DNA of 19,381 nt, from the NCBI GenBank assembly GCA_021162285.1, contig JAGGYZ010000055.1, positions 1 to 19,381 on the forward strand, read 5' to 3'. The notes under the pieces are model-generated. The model had not been told where the DNA came from. It did not search any database and was given only the letters and a program-made list of their open reading frames with translations. Of the stretch, positions 7,362 to 14,111 are shown piece by piece (the stretch's first letter is position 1; the number at the start of each line of letters is the position of its first letter). Position numbers and translations under genes: made by a program. The stretch comes from Candidatus Fermentibacteraceae bacterium (GTDB lineage Bacteria > Fermentibacterota > Fermentibacteria > Fermentibacterales > JCC-6).

Positions 7362-9740
7362 TTAAACGGAAGATGTCAGTATCCGGTGGTGCAGGGGTAT
7401 GTTGTGCATAAATGAATTCCTGTATTCTTCCGATTTCAGCTTTTTTGCTGCCTCAAGTACTACATCCCTTGAGGTACTGCGCCACTTCGCTGCCCGGGTG
7501 CGTAACTGTTCTGCCTTACCGGCTGAAAGAGACTGGTTGTCTGCAAGAGAACTACAGATTTCTGACCATTTCCAATAGATTCCGGGAAGGTTCCTGGTGT
7601 TCTTAACTTTTGTTTTCTGAGCTTTTTCCAACTGTTCCAGAACCTCTTTGACAGACGAACCGTTTTTAACAAGAGCGACAGCAAGATCAGTTTCTAGTTC
7701 GGCGGTCTCAGCTGTCAAGCCGTATTTAAATCCCAGTTCCAGAGCGCTGCGTATGATCTCAGCAGCCTGTGATGCCTCTTTTCCCTCCAGCAGTATTTCT
7801 GCGATGTATTTGGAATTCTCAATTATCCCTTCTTTGTCATCCACATCCTCTGCGATCTTCATTGATGCATGAAAGAGGTTTTCCGCCGTTGCGGAATCTC
7901 CTTTCAGCATGATCAGCATTGCTGTGTTTGTGGTAAGCAACCCTTCCATTTGTTTAAGCCCGATTTTCCGGGCGATGGACAGGGCATCGGTAAAGTGCTT
8001 TTCAGCAATCGTGAACATGCCCAGAACAAGCATAACACTGCCCATGTTGTTCAGTGCCCGGCAGACTGCCCGTTTGTCGTCCAGATCCTGTGACAGTTTC
8101 ATGCTGCCTGAGGCAATTTCGTATGCCTGTTCCTGCTCGCCTCTGTGATTGTGGATAAGACCTATATTGGTAAGCAGGTTCGCCTGGCCGGATACATCAT
8201 TTATAGTTTCTACCAGACGAAGTGATCTTTTGTAGTAATCCAGTGCCTCTGAGGCTTTGCCGCTTCGCCAGTACACCAGGCCTATATTACAGAGTGAGCG
8301 GGCCTGTCCGTCTATTGAGCCAAGATTCTCGGCCATGGAAAGGCTCTTCTCCAGTTTTTCCAGAGCTTGCGGAAACAGTGATCTGTCGCAGTCTATCAGG
8401 CCGGTGTTGTTCAACAGGCTGCACTGCAGCATTCTGTTGTGAAGCTTTTCGGCAAGGGTCATTGCTTTGTTGTATGCTGTCTGGGCTCTGGTAAGTTCAC
8501 CTTTCAACCAGCGGGAAATCCCTATTGCCCGGAAAGTATCAAGAAGACCGGACTGGTTGTTCTCTGCTTCTGCAATCTCCCGGGCTTCCCGAAAAATCGT
8601 CAGGCTGGTCGAGTAATCGCCTGTTTCTCTGTAGGTTGTCCCCAGCATAATTCTGGCTGGAATCATTACAGGTTCACTTTCAATCACTTCTTCGATCAAT
8701 TTTCTTGTCTGAAGGATATGCTGTTTGTTTTCTTTCTTTTTCCACAGGTGCATTGCCTGGAGGTACTTTTCGTAGACAGACAGAGAATTTACCTCTACAT
8801 CTGTTATACCGGGGTATTGATGGGGATCCCTGCCCAGGGCTTTCAGAATGCTGTCTGCAAGTTTTCCCTTGATCAGAGGCAGGTCATCTATTTCCTCCAG
8901 CCATGTATCTGCCCATACAGTACGATCTGAATCGACAGTTTTCACAGTGAGCGAAAGCTTCATCTGTTCTCCGACTCGTGCAATAGTTCCCTTTACGAGA
9001 AAAGACGAGCCGAACCTGCGGGCAACATCCTCAGTGCTGTTTCCGCCTTTCATGGCTTTGAGAAGAGAGGTCACAGGCACCACAGAGATGGAGTTCGCCC
9101 TGGCCAGATCACTTAGCAGATCTGCCGAGATACCGTAGGCATAGAATTCATCTTCAGGTTCTCCCGTGTTTGAAAGAGGGAATACAGAAATTACCAGCGG
9201 TCCGGTCTGTACTTCCGGAATCATGTCTCCAAGTTTCTGTACAGCTGTGCTGTTACTGCCCAGGAAATGAATTTGAAGCAGTCTGCCCAGCCCTTTCAAC
9301 CTGGTAAGACCAAGGTTGACAGTGGCCATTCTGTTTTCTTCAGGAATACAGGAAAGTACTTCTCCGCTGAGCAGTATACCGCCCCCGGGTGCCTTCTGCT
9401 CAAGTCGTGAAGCTACATTTACCGTGTCGCCAAATACATCACTGTCTCCGAAAAGAACGCTTCCACAGTGGATACCGATCCGTATCCTGAAGGTTTCTTT
9501 CTGCAGAGCATTCTGGATACGAACAGCTGTTGCCACAGCATCGGAGGTTGTTGGAAATACGCAAAGTGTACCGTCTCCCATCTCCTTTATCAGACGACCT
9601 CCAAGGGATGCAACAACCCTGCGTACAACAGACATCTTCGTGTCCAGAACCTGCATGGCTTCTTCCTCTGATCGTTCCATCATGGATGTAAAGCCGACCA
9701 CATCGGTGAACATCACTGCAGCCTGTTTTCTGAGAGGCAA
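7362..9740 (-). CDS. Class III adenylate/guanylate cyclase fused to TolB/FlgO-like domain and TPR repeats
   Basis: A 792-residue soluble signalling protein. Residues about 1-160 form a class III cyclase with its metal and substrate residues intact: Asp in FTDVVGF, KEMGDG, and FGDTVNVASRLE. About 180-310 resembles the TolB-N/FlgO-type module found in such regulators (YAYGISADLLSDLARANSISV, FLVKGTIARV). The rest to the C-terminus is a long array of about nine TPRs, for example LLNNTGLIDCDRSLFPQALEKL and SLCNIGLVYWRSGKASEALDYY. No transmembrane segment is seen. I prefer TTG 9740 because AAAGGA sits seven bases upstream; a TTG at 9776 immediately follows a stop and has no visible ribosome site. 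The probable product is a cyclic nucleotide made in response to a TPR-sensed partner. Divergent from the dehalogenase-like gene. Confidence 0.86.
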   Translation of the reverse strand: MPLRKQAAVMFTDVVGFTSMMERSEEEAMQVLDTKMSVVRRVVASLGGRLIKEMGDGTLCVFPTTSDAVATAVRIQNALQKETFRIRIGIHCGSVLFGDSDVFGDTVNVASRLEQKAPGGGILLSGEVLSCIPEENRMATVNLGLTRLKGLGRLLQIHFLGSNSTAVQKLGDMIPEVQTGPLVISVFPLSNTGEPEDEFYAYGISADLLSDLARANSISVVPVTSLLKAMKGGNSTEDVARRFGSSFLVKGTIARVGEQMKLSLTVKTVDSDRTVWADTWLEEIDDLPLIKGKLADSILKALGRDPHQYPGITDVEVNSLSVYEKYLQAMHLWKKKENKQHILQTRKLIEEVIESEPVMIPARIMLGTTYRETGDYSTSLTIFREAREIAEAENNQSGLLDTFRAIGISRWLKGELTRAQTAYNKAMTLAEKLHNRMLQCSLLNNTGLIDCDRSLFPQALEKLEKSLSMAENLGSIDGQARSLCNIGLVYWRSGKASEALDYYKRSLRLVETINDVSGQANLLTNIGLIHNHRGEQEQAYEIASGSMKLSQDLDDKRAVCRALNNMGSVMLVLGMFTIAEKHFTDALSIARKIGLKQMEGLLTTNTAMLIMLKGDSATAENLFHASMKIAEDVDDKEGIIENSKYIAEILLEGKEASQAAEIIRSALELGFKYGLTAETAELETDLAVALVKNGSSVKEVLEQLEKAQKTKVKNTRNLPGIYWKWSEICSSLADNQSLSAGKAEQLRTRAAKWRSTSRDVVLEAAKKLKSEEYRNSFMHNIPLHHRILTSSV

Positions 9741-9787
9741 TGAAATGTCCTTTCGATTCTGAGAAAAGACTTGCAATTAGTGCATTT

Positions 9788-9817
9788 ACAATACTGTCAG
9801 CTTGTTCAAGCTGTCAA
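9788..9817 (-). promoter_or_regulatory. Putative sigma-70-type promoter for the cyclase gene
   Basis: On the minus strand a perfect TTGACA (9812-9817) is followed after 18 bases by TATTGT (9788-9793), four of six matches to TATAAT. It would start transcription near 9781, giving a leader of about 40 bases before the preferred TTG start at 9740. Read by eye; spacing of 18 is slightly long. Confidence 0.5.
9798..9813. promoter_or_regulatory. Inverted repeat in the divergent promoter region, operator-like
   Basis: CAGCTTG, two bases, then CAAGCTG form a perfect 7-bp inverted repeat. It lies in the spacer of the minus-strand promoter and touches the -35 element of the plus-strand one, an arrangement typical of a shared operator. 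No regulator gene is adjacent, so the binding factor is unknown. Confidence 0.35.
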
Positions 9818-9829
9818 TAGGAATACAAT
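9802..9829 (+). promoter_or_regulatory. Putative sigma-70-type promoter for the dehalogenase-like operon
   Basis: TTGTTC (9802-9807), a 16-base spacer and TACAAT (9824-9829) give a plausible -35/-10 pair. Transcription would begin near 9836, about 36 bases before TTG 9872. It overlaps the oppositely directed cyclase promoter and the inverted repeat at 9798-9813. Confidence 0.4.
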
Positions 9830-9871
9830 TTACTATGTTTGGCCTGAAATTATTTTTACAGGTGCCAGAGA

Positions 9872-11188
9872 TTGGAAAGCAGTTTGCAATATTCGTTTTT
9901 TGTGTTGAGCGGGGTGACAGTTCTGTTAACGGCAGTTTTTGCCACCGTGAATTTCAAAGCAGGGCAGATAAGGGCGGGAATTATTTCCGTACTGACTGCA
10001 GTTATCTTATCCACTGCTTTTTTTCTGCTGCGAAACAGTACGGTGTTTAGTTATTGTGTCGTTACCTTTTCTGCCCTGGCAGCTGTAGCTGTGTTTGTTT
10101 TTCGTTATCCTGCAGAAAAGCGCAACACCAGTTCAGACGGAAATACAAGATTTGACGAAAGAAACATCTCTTTTGCCCGTTACAGGTTACAACCGGGTTC
10201 TGATGCTTACACCAGTTACTACACAGAAAATCCCCACAAAGAAGATGTTGATACCAGAACCAGAGCTCTTCCGGGGCTTCTTTCAAAAAACAGCAGATAC
10301 TACCACCGGCTTAACTCTGCAGCTGCCGATGCCAGCTTTTACCTGCTGCAGCATTTGAAGGGAGCAGTGGATGGTCCGGTGACAGAAAGAGCACAGGCGG
10401 GAGATCCACGGTTTCTTACCGAGTATCTTCGCAGACTGATGAAGCTTTACGGCGTGAAATGCTACGGTATAACAAAAGTAAAACCGGTTCACTACTATTC
10501 TCATTCAGGAAGAGGAGCAGGAAACTACGGGGCTGAAATACAGGCAGAGCACAGTTATGCAGTTGTTCTGTGCTCGGAAATGAAACCAGAGTTTACCTCC
10601 ACCGCTCCTCTGTCACCGGAGGTTATTGAAACTGGTTTGAGGTATGCGGAAAGCGGTGTATGGGCAGTTCAACTCGCTGCTTTTATCCGGAATATGGGGT
10701 ATTCGTCCAGAGCGCATATCGACGGGGATTATCAGGTTGTCGCCCCGCTGCTCGCCCTGGACGCAGGGCTTGGCGGATTCGGCTGGAGCAGCATATTTCT
10801 TACAAGGAAGTACGGTCCGAGGGTGAGGTTTTCCGTTGTTACAACGAACATGGAACTTCAGGTGTCTGAGGAAAAACCGTCCACGGATTTTCTGTCTTTC
10901 TGTAGAGTCTGCAGGAAGTGTGCAGTTAACTGTCCCAGCAGAGCTATTAACCCTGACCGGCTGGAAAAACTCAATGCCGACAGGTGTTTCATGTACTGGA
11001 ACTCGGTGGGAACAGACTGCGGGAAGTGTCTTGCTGTGTGTCCCATGGGCCACCCGTGGGGTCCGCTTAAGACCCTTGCCCTTCGTTACCGTCTGGCCGG
11101 ATGGGTGCTTAAAGGGTTGGACGATGTATTTTACGGGAGAAAACCTCCGGCAAAACCGCTGTTGAAATGGATGGTGAAGGGTAAGTGA
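9872..11188 (+). CDS. Reductive dehalogenase homologue with N-terminal transmembrane helices
   Basis: A 438-residue membrane protein with an RdhA-like catalytic part. Three hydrophobic helices (about 7-26, 36-53, 58-78) replace the Tat signal of classical RdhA. The soluble part shows RdhA hallmarks: ALDAGLGGFGWS with KYGPRVRFSVVTTN, two ferredoxin clusters from Cys344/347/350/354 (CxxCxxCxxxCP) and Cys372/383/386/390, and the late LDDVFYG. RdhA enzymes use corrinoid and two 4Fe-4S clusters to remove halides or related groups. QueG shares this fold but lacks the helices. TTG 9872 is the only long-frame start; a weak AGG lies upstream, and GTG 9902 or 9914 are alternatives. Overlaps the next gene by GTGA. 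The substrate is unknown, and no RdhB anchor is present. Confidence 0.75.
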   Translation: MESSLQYSFFVLSGVTVLLTAVFATVNFKAGQIRAGIISVLTAVILSTAFFLLRNSTVFSYCVVTFSALAAVAVFVFRYPAEKRNTSSDGNTRFDERNISFARYRLQPGSDAYTSYYTENPHKEDVDTRTRALPGLLSKNSRYYHRLNSAAADASFYLLQHLKGAVDGPVTERAQAGDPRFLTEYLRRLMKLYGVKCYGITKVKPVHYYSHSGRGAGNYGAEIQAEHSYAVVLCSEMKPEFTSTAPLSPEVIETGLRYAESGVWAVQLAAFIRNMGYSSRAHIDGDYQVVAPLLALDAGLGGFGWSSIFLTRKYGPRVRFSVVTTNMELQVSEEKPSTDFLSFCRVCRKCAVNCPSRAINPDRLEKLNADRCFMYWNSVGTDCGKCLAVCPMGHPWGPLKTLALRYRLAGWVLKGLDDVFYGRKPPAKPLLKWMVKGK

Positions 11189-11571
11189 GTACGGTACTTA
11201 TCATTGGTGCAAGCAACAAGCCAGACCGGTATTCAAACATGGCAATGGGCAGACTGACAGATTCAGGGTACAGGGTAATACCTGTTCATCCATTTTCAGA
11301 AATAGAAACTGAAGAGCCTACAGTACACAGTCTTTCCCGCGTGAGTGAGAAAATAGACACTGCTGTTGTATACATAAGGGCTGAGCTGCTGGCACAGGAT
11401 ATAGGGCATCTGGTAAGAATCGCACCATCTCAGGTAATCTTCAATCCAGGTACGGAAAGCATAGAGCTTTCCCGCAGGCTTGCAGAAGCAGGTATAATAA
11501 CCAGAAATGCGTGTGTTCTTGTTTTGCTAAGTACCGGTGAATTTGATCTGGAGGGAAAAACAGATGAGTGA
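11185..11571 (+). CDS. CoA-binding domain protein (YccU-like)
   Basis: A 128-residue single-domain protein of the CoA-binding Rossmann family (the succinyl-CoA synthetase alpha-like CoA_binding_2 group). The nucleotide/CoA loop is LIIGASNKPDRYSNMAM near the N-terminus, followed by SGYRVIPVHPF and TAVVYIRAELLAQDI; a late strand reads VIFNPGTES. The size is that of the stand-alone YccU type, with no ATP-grasp partner. The GTG start overlaps the preceding stop and has a GAAGGG site. It is translationally linked to the MaoC gene, overlapping by 8 bp. The physiological role of these small proteins is not well defined. Confidence 0.82.
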   Translation: MSTVLIIGASNKPDRYSNMAMGRLTDSGYRVIPVHPFSEIETEEPTVHSLSRVSEKIDTAVVYIRAELLAQDIGHLVRIAPSQVIFNPGTESIELSRRLAEAGIITRNACVLVLLSTGEFDLEGKTDE

Positions 11572-12028
11572 TAAAATACTAATAGCGTCCCATGCGGATG
11601 TGGAGAGGTTTGACGGCAGGGAGGTAGGCCGGTCGCCATGGAAAAAGATAACCCAGGACACTATTAATGCTTTTGCCGATGCAACCAGCGATCACCAGTG
11701 GATTCATGTTGATCCGGAAAGAGCCGCAGTATCGCCGTTCGGGGCAACGATAGCACACGGTTTTCTGACAGTTTCACTTCTGCCCGCTCTTCTTGACGAG
11801 ATAATCGAGGTGCAGAATTCAGAGATGACCGTTAACTACGCCGTTGAAAACCTGAGGTTCGGTACACCTGTTCTCGTTAACAGCGAGGTGCGACTGATAC
11901 TGACAGTAAACGGTCTCCGCAATCTCAGGGGAATCACCAGAGTGACCCTTGGTGTTGAGATGGAAATAAAGGGAGAGAAAAGACCTGCGTACAAGGGAAA
12001 CATCATCCTTCTGTACCATTTCAAGTAG
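11564..12028 (+). CDS. MaoC-like (R)-specific enoyl-CoA hydratase/dehydratase
   Basis: A 154-residue hot-dog-fold protein of the MaoC family. The hydratase-2 active site is intact: Asp43, His48 and Asp50 in SDHQWIHVD, then FGATIAHGFLTVSLLP. Such enzymes hydrate trans-2-enoyl-CoA to (R)-3-hydroxyacyl-CoA in fatty-acid or butanoate metabolism; the natural substrate is not readable here. ATG 11564 is chosen because GGAGGG lies eight bases before it; an earlier in-frame start at 11537 lies inside the previous gene. The product is last in the dehalogenase-like operon. No signal or membrane segment. Confidence 0.88.
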   Translation: MSDKILIASHADVERFDGREVGRSPWKKITQDTINAFADATSDHQWIHVDPERAAVSPFGATIAHGFLTVSLLPALLDEIIEVQNSEMTVNYAVENLRFGTPVLVNSEVRLILTVNGLRNLRGITRVTLGVEMEIKGEKRPAYKGNIILLYHFK

Positions 12029-12252
12029 AAGCAAGTATTCCGAAAACTGCTTGATCAGCGGGAGAAGGCGCTGTATCACTTTACCAGTATGATCGTTTTC
12101 AGCAATTGTTGGAAAGAACTATGAACACTGCAGCAGCAACATGGATGTTATCAAAAGAACAAATTGTTATTCCTGAGGAAGTTCTTCCTGTACCATAAAT
12201 ACTGGTTGTACGCGTGCTGTAGTGACCTGAAAGCGGTTTCCACCTGCCGGAT
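12029..12252. other. Convergent intergenic stretch, AT-rich, no clear gene
   Basis: It lies between the MaoC gene and a minus-strand metalloprotease. I see no recognisable RNA gene. A possible hairpin spans 12053-12077 (stem CAGCG/CGCTG around an 8-base loop, extended by GAT/ATC) but has no T-run, so it is not a standard rho-independent terminator. AGGAAGTTCTTCCT (12176-12189) is a short palindrome. A plus-frame open stretch 12055-12198 ends in MNTAAATWMLSKEQIVIPEE-type sequence (ATG 12121, GGAAAG four bases before). It may be a tiny or decayed gene. Confidence 0.35.
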
Positions 12253-13029
12253 TCATTCAGTGGTTAAACGAAAGTTGCCTTTCAAAACGTAAAATGCTTT
12301 CTCGATATCTTCGATCAAATTTGCATCCTGAAGTTCCAGTTGTCTCCAGATCCTGTCCCCTGTGAAGTAGAGGGATGTTCTATTGGGGTCTTCCGGTTCG
12401 TTTCCACCATCGTTTTCTACGATTCTATTCATCCGCAGGATTTTGTTTTCAATGAACCTTGCGAAACCTTCTTTCCAGATTTGCCATATCATGTACTCAT
12501 AATGAATTACTTCAAGTGTTGATTTAAGCTTTGAGAGTGCTTCCATGGTTTTATGATAATCTAACCGGGAGATGTTCCGGAAGAATTTTATATAATCAGG
12601 GTGAGTATATGGAAACGCATGATTAATTTCCCACATATAATTATGGGAACTGAATGCACGTTGATATATCTCCAGTTTACCTTTCAAGTCCTGTTCACAG
12701 GTTCTATCCTGATAACAGTGGACAAATTCATGAAGGATTGTCGCATAGAAATTCGATTCTTTCAGGCAACCTGGGGTAATGATACAGCAGCAATCTTCTA
12801 ATTTATCAACGCTGAAAGCAGCTTTGGTACCCTCTTGAATTTCCATCGGCAGGGTAACAGTAAATTTGTATTGATATCCCTCTGATTGTTCCAGAAAAAC
12901 GTGTAGCTTGTTTGATACACCAATGCCTATTGGATATTGATAGTTGAAGAGTGAGTGAACTTGGCAGGCTTCCTGTTTTTTTTTGAGAACCGGTGATAAA
13001 GCTAATTCTATTTCTTTGAAATCCATCAT
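12253..13029 (-). CDS. Putative zinc-dependent metalloprotease (HExxH), family unknown
   Basis: A 258-residue soluble protein I do not recognise. The zinc-site motif HEFVH is at His100-Glu101-His104 (ATILHEFVHCYQ). A likely third ligand is Glu187 in WKEGFARFIEN, in the manner of gluzincin-type sites, but this is inference. No signal peptide or membrane helix is evident, so it is probably cytoplasmic. ATG 13029 has AAGGA seven bases before it; a TTG at 13050 would add seven residues. The gene is AT-rich: 63 G/C of 180 bases at 12481-12660 (35%), against 30-31 G/C in single 60-base lines of the SPT-like gene. That hints at acquisition. It lies 33 bp downstream of the SDR gene on the same strand, so read-through is possible. 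Confidence 0.6.
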   Translation of the reverse strand: MMDFKEIELALSPVLKKKQEACQVHSLFNYQYPIGIGVSNKLHVFLEQSEGYQYKFTVTLPMEIQEGTKAAFSVDKLEDCCCIITPGCLKESNFYATILHEFVHCYQDRTCEQDLKGKLEIYQRAFSSHNYMWEINHAFPYTHPDYIKFFRNISRLDYHKTMEALSKLKSTLEVIHYEYMIWQIWKEGFARFIENKILRMNRIVENDGGNEPEDPNRTSLYFTGDRIWRQLELQDANLIEDIEKAFYVLKGNFRLTTE

Positions 13030-13062
13030 TACATTTTCCTTGTTTAACAATCGTTCTGTCAG

Positions 13063-13974
13063 TTATTTCAGGGCTTCTGCTATGGTTTCTTCAAGTGAAA
13101 GCTCAGGTTTCCATCCGGTGATCTGCTCTACTTTATCCTGTCTGCACTGCCACCCGGATGACGTAATGTCCAGAGCTTTCTCCCTGTCGAGAAGGGGAAG
13201 GAATCCTGTAAATGAAGCTGCGACCTCCCCAAGGAATCCCGCGGTGTAAACAACACAGGATGGAACCGGAATTCTCAGGATTTTCCGATTTGCAGCTTTC
13301 TCAAGTGCTTTGTGCATCTGTTTCCATGTTACAAGCTCCGGGTGTGAAGGTTGAAGAATCAACCCCTCTGCACCGGGCATGTTAACAAGGCCAGCCATGA
13401 AATTTGTAAGGTCGGATATGGAGATAATGCAGAATCTTATATCGCTGTTTCCAAGTGTTACCGTTATTCCACGCTTCGCCCAGGTGTAGAACGATTTCGT
13501 TTCTTTATCGTCTGGTCCCAAAGCGGCAGGAGAGCGAACAATAATGTATCTTGGAAATCCTGTAACAACCTGTTCAGCAAGCAGTTTACTTCTGCCGTAC
13601 GAGGATCTTGGGCCATTCCCGCCGGGACCTGCCGCAGCCTGACTGGAAGTAAGAATGAAAAGAGCATCAGGACAGGCTGACTTTGCCGCATGCACAAGCG
13701 CCGCGGTAAGCCCTGCATTGACTGTGTCGAATTCTTCACCTGATCTTGCCTTGACTGCTCCTGCCACATGGAAAATAACCTCTGTACCTGTAAGGTGGGG
13801 GAAAATGCTTTCCGGAGAACTCAGATCCATGGAAACGATCCTGCAGCCTGCAGGAATACGGCTTGTGTCCGAACCTGAACGGACAGCAGCAGTTACAGTA
13901 TGACCTCTGTTGATAAGCATTTCTGCCAGATGTCTGCCAACAAAACCTGACGCTCCTGTAAGGAATATCTTCAC
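13063..13974 (-). CDS. SDR-family NAD(P)-dependent epimerase/reductase, candidate 3-oxoceramide reductase
   Basis: A 303-residue extended short-chain dehydrogenase. The cofactor loop is GASGFVGRH at residues 7-15, with downstream ASP-type spacing, and the active site is TSSQAAAGP with YGRSK (Tyr-x-x-x-Lys). Length and C-terminal substrate region (TGWKPELSLEETI) fit the epimerase/dehydratase branch. The GTG start has GGGAGGGAGG about eight bases upstream. It is divergent from the SPT-like and GNAT-like genes; bacterial ceramide loci carry such a reductase for the 3-keto group, so that role is plausible here. Sugar-nucleotide epimerases and 3-beta-HSD-type enzymes look similar, so the specific function is inferred from context only. 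Confidence 0.75.
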   Translation of the reverse strand: MKIFLTGASGFVGRHLAEMLINRGHTVTAAVRSGSDTSRIPAGCRIVSMDLSSPESIFPHLTGTEVIFHVAGAVKARSGEEFDTVNAGLTAALVHAAKSACPDALFILTSSQAAAGPGGNGPRSSYGRSKLLAEQVVTGFPRYIIVRSPAALGPDDKETKSFYTWAKRGITVTLGNSDIRFCIISISDLTNFMAGLVNMPGAEGLILQPSHPELVTWKQMHKALEKAANRKILRIPVPSCVVYTAGFLGEVAASFTGFLPLLDREKALDITSSGWQCRQDKVEQITGWKPELSLEETIAEALK

Positions 13975-13995
13975 AAAGCCAGCCTCCCTCCCGAC

Positions 13996-14017
13996 ACAGG
14001 AATATGACGATTCCTGT
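13996..14017. promoter_or_regulatory. Inverted repeat, operator-like, between divergent SDR and SPT-like genes
   Basis: ACAGGAAT, six bases, then ATTCCTGT form a perfect 8-bp inverted repeat. It ends directly beside the -35 (14018-14023) of a possible plus-strand promoter and lies in the leader of the SDR gene. A repressor or hairpin role is possible; no T-run follows, so it is not a terminator. Confidence 0.35.
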
Positions 14018-14045
14018 TTGATTCTGACAGGTTTGTGGTTAGATT
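14018..14045 (+). promoter_or_regulatory. Possible promoter for the SPT-like operon
   Basis: TTGATT (14018-14023), 16 bases, then TAGATT (14040-14045); each half matches four of six consensus bases. The transcript would start near 14052, about 60 bases before ATG 14112. A small hairpin, CTGGT-TCGG-ACCAG (14079-14092), would lie in the leader. Confidence 0.3.
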
Positions 14046-14068
14046 CATGTAGCGAGTTGTGTTAGCCA

Positions 14069-14096
14069 AGTATTACTACTGGTTCGGACCAGGCAA
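14069..14096 (-). promoter_or_regulatory. Possible promoter for the SDR gene
   Basis: On the minus strand TTGCCT (14091-14096), 16 bases, then AATACT (14069-14074). Each half matches four of six bases. The transcript would carry the inverted repeat 13996-14017 in its leader of about 88 bases. Confidence 0.25.
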
Positions 14097-14111
14097 CCGA
14101 CGGGTGATTCC

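Noticed and set aside
9741..9776. TTG 9776 as the cyclase start
   Set aside because: A stop codon lies directly before it and the predicted transcript would begin only a few bases earlier. TTG 9740 has AAAGGA upstream.
12053..12077. Rho-independent terminator after the MaoC gene
   Set aside because: There is a hairpin but it has a bulge and is not followed by a run of T.
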